Assembly (NCBI RefSeq): GCF_003996855.1
Contig: NZ_NRQY01000002.1
Coordinates: 522,359 to 586,358 of the forward strand
DNA from: Morganella morganii
Lineage (GTDB): Bacteria; Pseudomonadota; Gammaproteobacteria; Enterobacterales; Enterobacteriaceae
Reading direction: 5' to 3'
Length of the DNA stretch: 64,000 nt
Positions 49,949-59,063 of the stretch are shown in pieces. The notes below the pieces were generated by a model, which worked only from the letters and a program-made list of their open reading frames with translations, did not search any database and was not told the origin of the DNA. A program made the translations under genes and the position numbers. The first letter of the stretch is position 1. Every line of letters starts with the position of its first letter.

Positions 49949-51379
49949 TCAGTGTACCTGTGACGGGCTGAGAAGCTGATAGATCGTATCCGGGGTATAT
50001 TTCTCACCGGAAAAATAGATATTCCAGTCGGTGAGCATTTCCGTATTCAGCGGATACACACCGCCCTCATCCATCTCTTTCACATAGAACGGATGGTTAA
50101 TCAGCTTTCCGGTAAATACATCATTATCCAGTGTTTCCGGGATAAACCACATGTGCTCCAGGTCACCTTCATCCCCGTACGGAATGCCGCATTTGACCAT
50201 AAACACCCATGGATTATCGTCTTCATCATCACGGGATTTTTTACCGAATAACCCGCCGAACAGACCTTTTTTCGTTTTAGCCTCCGGCTGCCCGTACTCT
50301 GTAAACATCTGGGCAAAATAGTGCCAGCGCAGCCGCGCCTTAACCGCCATTTCGTGAGTTTCACTATTCGGACGATAAAACATGATGGCGGCATCATCGT
50401 CGAAACCACGGAAAAATGTCTGTAACTCCGGCGAACTTTCATTCACCCGGAACAACATACAGGACGGATGATCATGCTGATCATCGCGATCCCCGCGATC
50501 ACCGAGAAACTCATTTTCCGGCATATTATCGTGAGAATAATCAATATCTTCTAACGATTTCAACTGGTCTATCGGAGTATTTTTGTTGATCTGACGGATA
50601 CCTTCCTGATAAGGCAGTGCCACAATATATTCCAGCTGTTTTTCAGTCTGGCCGCACAGCATAGGCTCATTGAACAGCACTTTGCCTTCATTGAGGCTCT
50701 GCCCGATAAAACTGCGCAGCAGATCCGGAATACCGTAATATGCATTGATGGTATGCGGCAGCAACAGTTCCACTTCAGGGATGCCGCAGCGCAGCAGACC
50801 GTGTGTGTGGAACCAGTACATGGTCGGCGGGGAGTTTTCCGTGTCATAGATAGCATGAATGGTATACAGAGACTCGATGTTCAGCTGCACGTCATTTTCC
50901 AGCTGAAAATTGAGCCACTCACGGGTAAAACCGCGCCCGGCCGCCGAAATATCGATACCCAGCAGTAAATCCGGCACCAGAATCTGCACCATTTTCAGCT
51001 GATGCCGGTAGCTTCTCAGCACGTCATTCTGTAAAAGGCACTCAACATAAATATCCTGCCCGGTCTGGTTCACTTCAGCCAGTAGTCCGGCAGAAAGCGG
51101 GTCCGTTGAGTAGTAAGGATTGATTTCCAGTTCCGGTGCCCGCGGTGCCAGTGACACCAGAAACATCAGTTCTTCATCACCATAATGACAGCTGTAATAA
51201 AAGCTGTTTTCATCATGTTCTGCGTATTCAATATCACCCTGTGTGAAAAAGGTTTGTGATGCCAGACGCTCTTCTAACTCTGCGAGGTTAAGCCGCGAGG
51301 GAGGGAATGCCACTACCTCCGACGTCATCCTCTTACCTTTACCTTCCGCAACCTCGAGGTAATATTGCTTTATATCCAT
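49949..51379 (-). CDS. DUF4026 and DUF2314-like domain protein of unknown function
   Basis: 476 aa from ATG 51379 (MDIKQYYLEVAEGKGKRM), with AAAGG about 9 nt upstream; the frame runs to a TTG at 51475 but that extension looks noncoding. No signal peptide or membrane helix is seen. The first about 330 residues resemble DUF4026 (SCHYGDEELMFLVSLAP). The last about 100 resemble DUF2314 (LEHMWFIPETLDNDVFTGKL, DWNIYFSG). Between them is an acidic stretch and a GLFGGLFGKKSRDDEDD linker. The protein is acidic and probably cytoplasmic. No function is known. It is divergent from the glycosylase gene. Confidence 0.7.
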   Translation of the reverse strand: MDIKQYYLEVAEGKGKRMTSEVVAFPPSRLNLAELEERLASQTFFTQGDIEYAEHDENSFYYSCHYGDEELMFLVSLAPRAPELEINPYYSTDPLSAGLLAEVNQTGQDIYVECLLQNDVLRSYRHQLKMVQILVPDLLLGIDISAAGRGFTREWLNFQLENDVQLNIESLYTIHAIYDTENSPPTMYWFHTHGLLRCGIPEVELLLPHTINAYYGIPDLLRSFIGQSLNEGKVLFNEPMLCGQTEKQLEYIVALPYQEGIRQINKNTPIDQLKSLEDIDYSHDNMPENEFLGDRGDRDDQHDHPSCMLFRVNESSPELQTFFRGFDDDAAIMFYRPNSETHEMAVKARLRWHYFAQMFTEYGQPEAKTKKGLFGGLFGKKSRDDEDDNPWVFMVKCGIPYGDEGDLEHMWFIPETLDNDVFTGKLINHPFYVKEMDEGGVYPLNTEMLTDWNIYFSGEKYTPDTIYQLLSPSQVH

Positions 51380-51658
51380 CGGTAATGCCTTTATCCGCTC
51401 TGAATTGTGCTGCTGTGCTGTAATAGTCTCCGGCTGAACTCTCCTTCCGGGGGACATAAGAACTTCGGGCGTCAATTATATTCATTGTGGCAACAATAAC
51501 CTCTGCTTTTGTCCCGGATATGCCAAACGAAGCACTGCAAAAAATGAATATGCTGAAATTAAACTAATTTGTTCATACGTATAATTACCACATTTTATAT
51601 CTGTACTTCATTCAGAATAATCCACCTATTATTCCGGAAATATACATTTTGACCAAAA

Positions 51659-51689
51659 TTGCACGCCCGGGAGCAAAAACAGTTATAAT
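51659..51689 (+). promoter_or_regulatory. Putative promoter of the AlkA-like gene
   Basis: TTGCAC (51659-51664) and TATAAT (51684-51689) are 19 bp apart. They lie inside the long open frame and so support a start at 51727 rather than at 51649. Confidence 0.45.
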
Positions 51690-51726
51690 CCGAACAGTTG
51701 ACCGCCCTGTTCTGAGGTATGAGAAG

Positions 51727-52638
51727 TTGATTAATAACAAAAAATTAACGATTACCACTCCGTTACCGGAGCCCTATCATACCGCGGATTTTCTCGCATT
51801 TCATTTACGTGATAATCACCATGTGGCCGAACAGGTCACGGATAACCGGGTGATGAAAGGAATTTGCCTGCACAGCTATCCTGCGCTGCTCACGATTGAG
51901 ATCTGCACCGGAGAAGCCCGTGTCACCCTCTGTACTGACGGCCCAGGCATCCTGCCGGAAGATGAGGCACTGATGCATCATCTCGCCCGGCATATGCTCG
52001 GCCTGATCCAGCCGGTTGAGGAATTTGAGGCACAATATCAGGATCATCCTCTGGCCGGGTCACTGATCCGGCGGCAGAAAGGACTGAGGATCTACCAGTC
52101 TGCCACACCGTTTGAAGCCATTAACTGGGCAATTATCGGGCAGCAAATCAGTGTGCAGGCCGCGATTTCCATCCTCCGCCGCCTGATTCAGCATATTAAT
52201 CTGCGTCATTCCTCCGGACTGTGGTGCTACCCGGATGCGGCACATATTTTACAGACTGATTTTGACGGGCTGCGCAGCTGCGGTTTTTCTGCCGGTAAAG
52301 CCAGTGCTCTGCTGGCACTGAGTGAACAACTGGAAAACGGGACACTGATACTGCCGGATGTGGTCACGCCGGATAATGCGGATGCGGTTTCCGCCTCACT
52401 GACAGCGATTAAAGGTATCGGCACCTGGACCGTCAGTTATGCCCTGCTGCGCGGCTTTAACTATCTGAACGGCTCACTGCACGGTGATGTTGCGGTGCGG
52501 CGTAATCTGGAGCGTCTGCTGGCGCGGGATGAGAAGATAACCGCAGATGAAACTCAGGCGTGGCTGGCGGATTTTGCGCCCTGGCGGGCACTGATGGCAG
52601 CACATTTGTGGCGGCTGGAGTCTGCCGCCGGGTACTGA
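51727..52638 (+). CDS. DNA-3-methyladenine glycosylase II, AlkA family
   Basis: 303 aa from a TTG at 51727, which has GAGG 9 nt upstream and a promoter-like sequence before it; the frame is open to 51649. It has an N-terminal AlkA_N-like beta domain, then the HhH-GPD fold: WAIIGQQISVQAAISILRRL, hairpin LTAIKGIGTWTVSYALLRGF and catalytic Asp in SLHGDVAVRRNL. It removes alkylated bases such as 3-methyladenine. It is longer than E. coli AlkA (282 aa) and diverged. The start is uncertain. Confidence 0.8.
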   Translation: MINNKKLTITTPLPEPYHTADFLAFHLRDNHHVAEQVTDNRVMKGICLHSYPALLTIEICTGEARVTLCTDGPGILPEDEALMHHLARHMLGLIQPVEEFEAQYQDHPLAGSLIRRQKGLRIYQSATPFEAINWAIIGQQISVQAAISILRRLIQHINLRHSSGLWCYPDAAHILQTDFDGLRSCGFSAGKASALLALSEQLENGTLILPDVVTPDNADAVSASLTAIKGIGTWTVSYALLRGFNYLNGSLHGDVAVRRNLERLLARDEKITADETQAWLADFAPWRALMAAHLWRLESAAGY

Positions 52639-52641
52639 GCA

Positions 52642-52669
52642 AAAAAATGCCGCGTATGCGGCATTTTTT
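52642..52669. terminator. Bidirectional terminator
   Basis: AAAAAATGCCGC/GCGGCATTTTTT, a 12-bp stem with loop GTAT, between the glycosylase gene and convergent poxB. Confidence 0.93.
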
Positions 52670-52680
52670 CCTCTGTTAAC

Positions 52681-54402
52681 TCAGCGCAGCCAGTTGGTTT
52701 TTGCCAGCTCCACAATCTCATCGCCGCGCCCGTTAATAATCGCGCGCAGCATATACAGACTGAAGCCTTTGGCCTGCTCAAATTTAATTTCCGGCGGCAT
52801 TGCCAGTTCCTGTTTGGCTGTCACCACATCCACCAGTACCGGGCCGTCATGAGCAAACGCGGTTTTCAGGGCATCATCCAGTGATTCGCTGTCTTCAACC
52901 CGTATCCCTTTGATCCCCATAGCATTAGCCATCGCAGCAAAGTCCGAGTTATGGAGATCAGTTCCGTCAGTCAGATAACCGCCTGCTTTCATCTCCATAG
53001 CAACAAATCCCAGCACACTGTTGTTAAAGATGACAATTTTTACCGGCAGCTGCATCTGTGCCAGGGAGATAAAGTCCCCCATCAGCATACTGAACCCGCC
53101 GTCACCGCACATTGCCACCACCTGACGTTTACGATCAAGTGCCTGAGCACCAATAGCCTGTGCCATAGCATTCGCCATTGAGCCGTGATTAAAAGAGCCG
53201 ATCAGCCGCCGTTTGCCGTTCATGGTGAGATAGCGTGCCGCCCAGACCGTCGGCGTGCCCACATCACAGGTGAAAACAGTATCGTCATCCGCCAGTTCAC
53301 TGATTTTCTTCGCCAGATACTGCGGGTGAATCAGTTCCCGTTTACTGGCTGTTGCCAGCGCGTCGAGGTCACTGCGGGCGGTCTGATAATGTTTCAGCGC
53401 GGCATCCAGGTGAGAGTGGTCCTCTCTGGCCTGTAAACGCGGCTGAATGGCATTAAGTGTGGCTTTGATATCCCCGATAACCGCCATATCCACCGCACAG
53501 TGCGCGCCGAGGCTTCCCGGGTTGATATCCACCTGAATAATTTTTGCTTTAGCCGGATAAAACGCCCGGTACGGGAAGTGCGTGCCGAGCAGCACCAGGG
53601 TGTCCGCATTCTCCATGGCATAATAACCGGAAGAAAAGCCGATAAGCCCGGTCATCCCGACACTGTACGGGTTATCATACTCAATATGCTCTTTCCCGCG
53701 CAGTGCATGCACCACCGGCGCTTTCAGGGTTTCCGCCAGTTTGATGACCTCATCATGCGCCCCGGCACATCCCGCTCCGCACATCAGCGTGATGTTTTTC
53801 GCACCGTTAAGAGCATCCGCCAGTTTCACCAGTTCATCCCGCTGCGGCATTACCAGCGGCAAAGCCGGCTCATACCAGACATTGCGGGCCGATTCCGGCG
53901 CCGGTCTTAACGCCACATCCCCCGGAATCACCACCACAGCCACGCCGCGCTCCAGAATCGCCTTGCGCATAGCAATACCCAGCACCTGCTGAATCTGTTC
54001 CGGGTTGGATACCAGTTCACAATAGACGCTGCACTCGCGGAACAGCTCCTGCGGATGGGTTTCCTGGAAGTAGTGGCTGCCGATTTCGCCGGAAGGAATA
54101 TGTGCGGCAATCGCCAGCACCGGCACACGGTTGCGCTGACAATCAAATAATCCGTTGATCAGGTGAAGGTTACCCGGACCGCAGGAACCGGCACACACCG
54201 ACAGTTTACCGGTCAGATGTGCTTCCGCCCCGGCGGCAAACGCCGCCACTTCCTCATGCCGGGTACCCATCCATTCAATACTGCCCAGTTTACGTAAGCT
54301 GTCACTCAACCCGTTCAGTGAGTCGCCTGTGACACCCCAGATACGGTTGATTCCTGCATCCGCCAACATTTTTGCGATATAACCCGCTACAGTCTGCTTC
54401 AT
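52681..54402 (-). CDS. poxB: Pyruvate dehydrogenase (quinone), pyruvate oxidase
   Basis: 573 aa (E. coli 572). It is a ThDP- and FAD-dependent enzyme that converts pyruvate to acetate and CO2 and reduces ubiquinone at the membrane. Visible are the ThDP Glu region [16 protein letters not shown], the [16 protein letters not shown] segment, the ThDP/Mg motif [11 protein letters not shown] ending in FNN, and a C-terminal membrane-binding tail ([23 protein letters not shown]). In E. coli it is stationary-phase (RpoS) induced. Confidence 0.96.
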   Translation of the reverse strand: MKQTVAGYIAKMLADAGINRIWGVTGDSLNGLSDSLRKLGSIEWMGTRHEEVAAFAAGAEAHLTGKLSVCAGSCGPGNLHLINGLFDCQRNRVPVLAIAAHIPSGEIGSHYFQETHPQELFRECSVYCELVSNPEQIQQVLGIAMRKAILERGVAVVVIPGDVALRPAPESARNVWYEPALPLVMPQRDELVKLADALNGAKNITLMCGAGCAGAHDEVIKLAETLKAPVVHALRGKEHIEYDNPYSVGMTGLIGFSSGYYAMENADTLVLLGTHFPYRAFYPAKAKIIQVDINPGSLGAHCAVDMAVIGDIKATLNAIQPRLQAREDHSHLDAALKHYQTARSDLDALATASKRELIHPQYLAKKISELADDDTVFTCDVGTPTVWAARYLTMNGKRRLIGSFNHGSMANAMAQAIGAQALDRKRQVVAMCGDGGFSMLMGDFISLAQMQLPVKIVIFNNSVLGFVAMEMKAGGYLTDGTDLHNSDFAAMANAMGIKGIRVEDSESLDDALKTAFAHDGPVLVDVVTAKQELAMPPEIKFEQAKGFSLYMLRAIINGRGDEIVELAKTNWLR

Positions 54403-55080
54403 CGTAAATCTTCCCTCTTACTGGTGATAAATCTGATTCGCAATTAAGGTGCTGCACAGAACAATTCCGGCCTGCTCTGTGTGTTTATCCTGTCAATCCA
54501 GTGTAGCCCGGGCTCGCCACAGATAAAACCACCAGTAATAAGGTAAATTTTCAGCACTAATTCAGGATATTGCCGGAGATCCGGCGGAATAATACAAAAA
54601 TGGCTGTGATGATATATAAATACACTTTTCTTAATTTCTGTTTAATTATATTAATATTATTGTTATTTCGGGTGGCGAATTTATATTTCACACAGAGTAA
54701 ACATAAAAAATCAGGAAATTAAATTTCATCTAATCATTTGATATAAATGAATAATATAATATTAATTTATCATGCCAATATTATTTTTGGCAGATATCAT
54801 CCTTATTATTCATGCACCATGAAATACTGATATGATATAAATACGATCTCCGTCACGCTCACTTTTTTAATACTGACGTTAAAATCCCTTCTGCAAATAA
54901 TAACGAAAACAGCTGCTGACAGAAACCCGCCGGTTCCGGAAGGCAGATTTTTTTTCGTAAAAATAAAATGTACTCATGTTGCGCCGGCGCTGTGGTATGA
55001 CCGGTTTCCGGTCATACCCGCGCTTACATCAGGGATTCTTTATCAGCACACAAACCGGTTTCAGTTACGGGGTAAATGTA
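54403..55080. other. 678-bp AT-rich intergenic region with a hairpin before the M20 gene
   Basis: No convincing gene. Bases 54600-54900 are strongly AT-rich. A perfect 11-bp stem with a 3-nt loop, GGTATGACCGG/CCGGTCATACC, lies at 54994-55018, 62 bp before the amidohydrolase ATG. CCGGTTCCGG followed by a run of eight T (about 54930-54955) could be a weak terminator. The region presumably holds the divergent promoters of poxB and the amidohydrolase gene. Confidence 0.5.
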
Positions 55081-56259
55081 ATGACCAATAAATACAATGT
55101 CAGTGAAAAACTCTTTGCGCTTGAGGCGTTCAGCAAGAAAACGCGTCAGGATTTACATAAAATCCCTGAGCTGTCCGGTGAAGAATATAAAACCTCAAAA
55201 TACTGCCGCGAACTGATGGAAAGCTTCGGCTACACCATCCGTCAGTTTGAAAGCTACACCGGCTTTACCGCCGAACTGACGGTGAACCCGGCATACCGTC
55301 TGATTGCTTACCGCACCGATATCGACGGCCTGGAAATGCCGGACATGACCTGCAACGAGCACAGTTCGGTGCACGAAGGCTGTGCCCACAATTGTGGCCA
55401 TGACACCCATATGACCATCGCCCTGACTGCGGCAAAATACCTCAGCGAACACCGTGATGAGCTGACACACAACGTCCGTTTTATCTTCCAGATGGCAGAA
55501 GAAGATATGCGTGTGCCGGGTGCGGATAAAATGGTGGAAATGGGCTGTATGGACGGCGTGGATGAAGTCTACGGCCTGCATAACGACGCGGCGATTGAAA
55601 CCGGCTGTATCCGTTTTAACGCGGGGGTGATGTCCTCTTACGGCTCCGCCTGGACGCTGGACGTGCACGGCGTTTCCGCACATGGCTCCACCCCGCACAA
55701 AGGACTGGATGCTATCCGCGAAGCCACCCGCATCATTGATTACATGGATTATATCGTCGCCAAGAAAACCGACCCTTTCAGCCCGGCTGTTTTCGGCTGC
55801 GGTATGATAAACGGCGGTACTATTCCGAATGCACTGGCTGATTACGTACAGGCACGCGGCACCATCCGTTCTATGGATGAAGAAACCGATAAAATCTTAA
55901 AAGCCAGCTTCAAAGAGATTGTTGCCCGCAGTGAAGCCGGTGGTTTTAAAACCACACTGGAAGCCTGCGGTTACCCGGCTGTCATTAACCACCCGAAAGC
56001 AGCAGAAGTGATTAAAAACGCGGCAGCGGCCTTCTTACCGGCTGAAAATATTGATTCAAACGGTAAACCGATGACCGGCAGTGAAGATTTCAGCTATATG
56101 ATTAATGCCACCAAAGACAGATTAGGTGCCATGTATTTCCTCGGTAGCGGTAATAAAGCCAAAGGAATTAATAATTATCTGCATGCCAATCCGTATTTTG
56201 TTGATGACGATTGCCTGCTGATCGGTGCGCAAATCTTTATTAATATTGCCACCCGATAA
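55081..56259 (+). CDS. M20D-family amidohydrolase (hippurate/N-acyl amino acid hydrolase-like)
   Basis: 392 aa from ATG 55081 (MTNKYNVSEKLFALEAF); the frame is open 35 codons further but covers an upstream hairpin. The metal-site motifs of M20D are present: RTDIDGLEMPD (78-88), Cys105-Gly-His107-Asp108 in NCGHDTHM, Glu140-Glu141 in MAEED, His167 and the C-terminal GSEDFSYM. A dimerisation lid follows HGVSAHGSTPHKGLDAI. Relatives remove acyl groups from N-acyl or aryl amino acids; the substrate is unknown. No signal peptide. It converges on a CysB-like regulator. Confidence 0.85.
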   Translation: MTNKYNVSEKLFALEAFSKKTRQDLHKIPELSGEEYKTSKYCRELMESFGYTIRQFESYTGFTAELTVNPAYRLIAYRTDIDGLEMPDMTCNEHSSVHEGCAHNCGHDTHMTIALTAAKYLSEHRDELTHNVRFIFQMAEEDMRVPGADKMVEMGCMDGVDEVYGLHNDAAIETGCIRFNAGVMSSYGSAWTLDVHGVSAHGSTPHKGLDAIREATRIIDYMDYIVAKKTDPFSPAVFGCGMINGGTIPNALADYVQARGTIRSMDEETDKILKASFKEIVARSEAGGFKTTLEACGYPAVINHPKAAEVIKNAAAAFLPAENIDSNGKPMTGSEDFSYMINATKDRLGAMYFLGSGNKAKGINNYLHANPYFVDDDCLLIGAQIFINIATR

Positions 56260-56282
56260 AAAAGATTACACACAGCAAATAC

Positions 56283-56315
56283 AAAGCCCGGTAACAGATG
56301 TTGCCGGGCTTTTTT
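56283..56315. terminator. Terminator after the M20 gene
   Basis: AAGCCCGGTAAC pairs with GTTGCCGGGCTT (12 positions, one U-G) with a short loop, followed by TTTTTA. It probably also serves the convergent LysR gene. Confidence 0.9.
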
Positions 56316-56334
56316 ATTATAAATACAGAAAAAA

Positions 56335-57312
56335 TCAGAGCTCAGGTAATGCACGGTAAAGCAGATCACGGGCTTTTTGATCAACCGGCAGCCACTGTTC
56401 CGGCTGATGAATATAATTCAGATCAAGATGCGGTGCATAACAGGAAATAAAGTCATACATGTAATCCTTCAGATGTGTATGACGGCTGATACAAATATGG
56501 GTATAACTCGGTTTTACCAGGTTACCGATATTAATGCAGCGCAGTGAATCACTGTCTTCCGTCGGATCAAACGCCACGGATGAAATAACACCGACGCCCG
56601 CTCCGCGCTTCACATAGAATTTAATAATCTCTGTATCAACGGCGGTTAATACCACATTCGGCGTCAGATGGTTCTGATAAAATACCTGATCCAGCTTGGA
56701 GCGGCCGGTGAATCCGAATACATAAGTGATCAGCGGATAATGCGCCAGCTCCTGAATCGTCAGCTGCTCATTTTGTGCCAGCGGGTGATCGTGCGGCACA
56801 ATCGCACTGCGGGACCACTGATAGCAGGGCAGCGTCAGTAAGTCGTCATAAAGATGCAGGGATTCGGTGGCGATCGCAAAATCCACATCCCCGTTTTTCA
56901 CCATTTCCGCCAGCTGTGCCGGCGCACCCTGATGAAAATGCAGCGAAATGTTCGGATAACGTGCATTGAAGCGTTCAATCACTTTCGGTAATTTATAGCG
57001 GATTTGCGTGTGTGTGGTGGCAATACGGAGATTCTGTTTTGTCGTGGTATCTTCGTGTGATACCAGACTTTTAATTTTATCAAACTGCGCGAGAATATCG
57101 CAGGCAACACGATGAACTTCTTCACCAATCGGACTGAGCGATAATAAGTTATTATTTTTCCGGTTGAATAAAGAAACGTTCAGTTCATCTTCAAGAATTT
57201 TAAGCTGCTTGCTCACTGTCGGCTGTGAGGTATACAGCTTCTCGGCAGCATTCGTGATATTAAAGTCACTCCTGACCACCTCAACAAAACTTTTGAGCTG
57301 ATTAATGTTCAT
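56335..57312 (-). CDS. LysR-type regulator of the CysB/Cbl family
   Basis: 325 aa. The N-terminal winged helix (ITNAAEKLYTSQPTVSKQLKILEDEL) closely resembles CysB. The effector domain keeps CysB blocks: LRIATTHTQIRYKLPKVIERF, FAIATESLHLYDDLLTLPCY, PLITYVFGFTGRSKLD and AGVGVISSVA. CysB and Cbl respond to acetylserine, sulfate or related ligands; the ligand here is unknown. It is neither cysB (shorter identity) nor clearly cbl. It converges on the M20 amidohydrolase gene, a possible target. Confidence 0.85.
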   Translation of the reverse strand: MNINQLKSFVEVVRSDFNITNAAEKLYTSQPTVSKQLKILEDELNVSLFNRKNNNLLSLSPIGEEVHRVACDILAQFDKIKSLVSHEDTTTKQNLRIATTHTQIRYKLPKVIERFNARYPNISLHFHQGAPAQLAEMVKNGDVDFAIATESLHLYDDLLTLPCYQWSRSAIVPHDHPLAQNEQLTIQELAHYPLITYVFGFTGRSKLDQVFYQNHLTPNVVLTAVDTEIIKFYVKRGAGVGVISSVAFDPTEDSDSLRCINIGNLVKPSYTHICISRHTHLKDYMYDFISCYAPHLDLNYIHQPEQWLPVDQKARDLLYRALPEL

Positions 57313-57449
57313 TGCTTATTTATCCAGTTATAAAACGGATTCAAAATATTAAAATTATTAATAAACAGGGTTATAAGAGTAATACAACATGCTGTGTATC
57401 AGGATGATAGCACAAGGCTGATGATGAAGAAATAAACACGTCCCGCAAA

Positions 57450-57488
57450 AAACGGTATCCGTTATTAGCAGGCTAATAACGGATTTTT
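57450..57488 (-). terminator. Terminator of the MrpJ-like gene
   Basis: ATCCGTTATTAG/CTAATAACGGAT form a perfect 12-bp stem with a 4-nt loop. A six-T run begins 4 nt after it on the minus strand; four T also follow on the plus strand. Confidence 0.8.
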
Positions 57489-57522
57489 AAGATGAGATTC
57501 AGTATCACTCAATATCACGAAA

Positions 57523-57834
57523 TTACATCAGTTCAGATTCGACCGGCAAAATAACGGTTTCTGCTTTCCAGGATTCCCGTTCATTTCCGCTGTCGCGTTT
57601 ATTCCGGCCTTCAATCTCGGTGAAGAACCAGCCAACCGGTACTTCAAAGATATCTGCAATACGGACTAAACAATCCACATCCACACGGTTTACACCACGT
57701 TCATAACGTGACATCTGCTGCTGGCTGATCTCAATCATTTCAGCCAGTCTTGCTGCTGTAATACCATGATCTTTGCGTAACACCTGAATTTTTTGCCCGA
57801 CAGCACGTGCTATCGAGTTTTTTGCTTTGGTCAT
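57523..57834 (-). CDS. MrpJ-type XRE helix-turn-helix regulator
   Basis: 103 aa from ATG 57834, preceded by GAGGG 9 nt upstream; a GTG five codons earlier is in frame. The HTH_3 domain is KIQVLRKDHGITAARLAEM followed by ISQQQMSRYERGVNRVDVD, which contains the SQQQxSRYERG motif typical of MrpJ-family proteins. In Proteus mirabilis MrpJ is made from a fimbrial operon and represses motility. No fimbrial genes are in this window, so it is an orphan member. Its targets are unknown. Confidence 0.82.
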   Translation of the reverse strand: MTKAKNSIARAVGQKIQVLRKDHGITAARLAEMIEISQQQMSRYERGVNRVDVDCLVRIADIFEVPVGWFFTEIEGRNKRDSGNERESWKAETVILPVESELM

Positions 57835-59063
57835 GTCGCTATCCCTCACATATGGCTGTGATAGTCACCGGATTCCTCTCCGGGGACTAACAAAAATATG
57901 CGTTTATTAAAGAAAGTGGACCAATTGATATTCACAAAGTTTTACTCTTTGTTGTTGTTTTAACTTCCGCATGAATGTACTTATGCAAACCAGCAACGTA
58001 CACATGTTGAAACATATATTACATATTCATTTACCAAATTGAAACCTGACTTCCATGCACTTAACGGATTGTAAAAAAAGAATTATTCGGTGTGCAAAAG
58101 AATGATAACCCTATGTATTATATTATATTTATATTCTACATCACCCTGGGGCCAGGTATAAACCACTAAAAATAAAATGACTCATTATTAGGATAAAATA
58201 GTAACTATTTAACTTTAATGGAGTAACAAACCACAATTAAATAGAAAAAAACCGATATATTTTGAAACATTTATATCTTTCTCAAATTGCCATTAACAGA
58301 TATTGCTGTGTTATTTTAATATTTAGCATATAATTCCAAAGTTTATCTTATTATTACGTAAAGAAATTATTGAGGACTGTGATTATGCGTTAATTACATA
58401 TGAGGTAATCAACAGAAAAACTCATACAGAAAATTGAGAAATGAAGTGAAACATACTGATAACATTCTTTGTTTTATGAGATTGCGCTATATTTTACCTA
58501 TATTTAAGCTATTCACGCTATTATTTAACTAATAATTTTTAATACATCTGGTTTAGATACCATTAATTTCGACTTTAGTGCAATTAAATATCCTGGCAGG
58601 CATCAATTCAGGATGTATTATTTTCAGAATAACCTGTGCGCACGGTGATTTTTCAGAAAAAATAGCGCTGAAAATTTCACGATAACAAGAAGTTAAATGC
58701 CAATAACATCATGACAGCCAGTATAAAAACCCGTTAATTTTACAAAAAATACGATTTATGCTAAATTAGGTGACCTCGTTTCAAAACAAAGGTGCTTTTT
58801 TTGGTTATTACAACACACGACTTTCCTATTCTTCCTGTCCTGTCCGCAGTTTCCTGTACTGCCTGCCGTTAGTGGCGTTATGCTGATTAATTAATCTATT
58901 TAACAGGAAACATGAATACGGGAAAAAAAACCACGTATTTATACTTACCACTTTGGTATTAAGCATCTCCTGCTACCGATGAATTCACTATCATACAAAA
59001 AGTCGTTGTGGGTTCGGGTGAATCTCAGTCACGTGAATCCCCGTCATAAAACAAAAGGATACA
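57835..59063. other. 1.2-kb AT-rich region without a convincing gene
   Basis: No frame here resembles a protein. Composition is far more AT-rich than the flanks up to about 58600. A CCTGG-GG-CCAGG inverted repeat lies near 58146. Two short frames with ribosome sites lie before proP: a 23-codon TTG frame (58801-58872) and a 16-codon ATG frame (58912-58962, AGGAAAC before it). The region probably holds regulatory DNA of the MrpJ-like gene and the proP promoter and leader. Confidence 0.5.

Noticed and set aside
51380..51475. N-terminal extension of the DUF4026 protein to a TTG at 51475
   Set aside because: The extension looks noncoding in composition; the ATG at 51379 has a plausible ribosome site.
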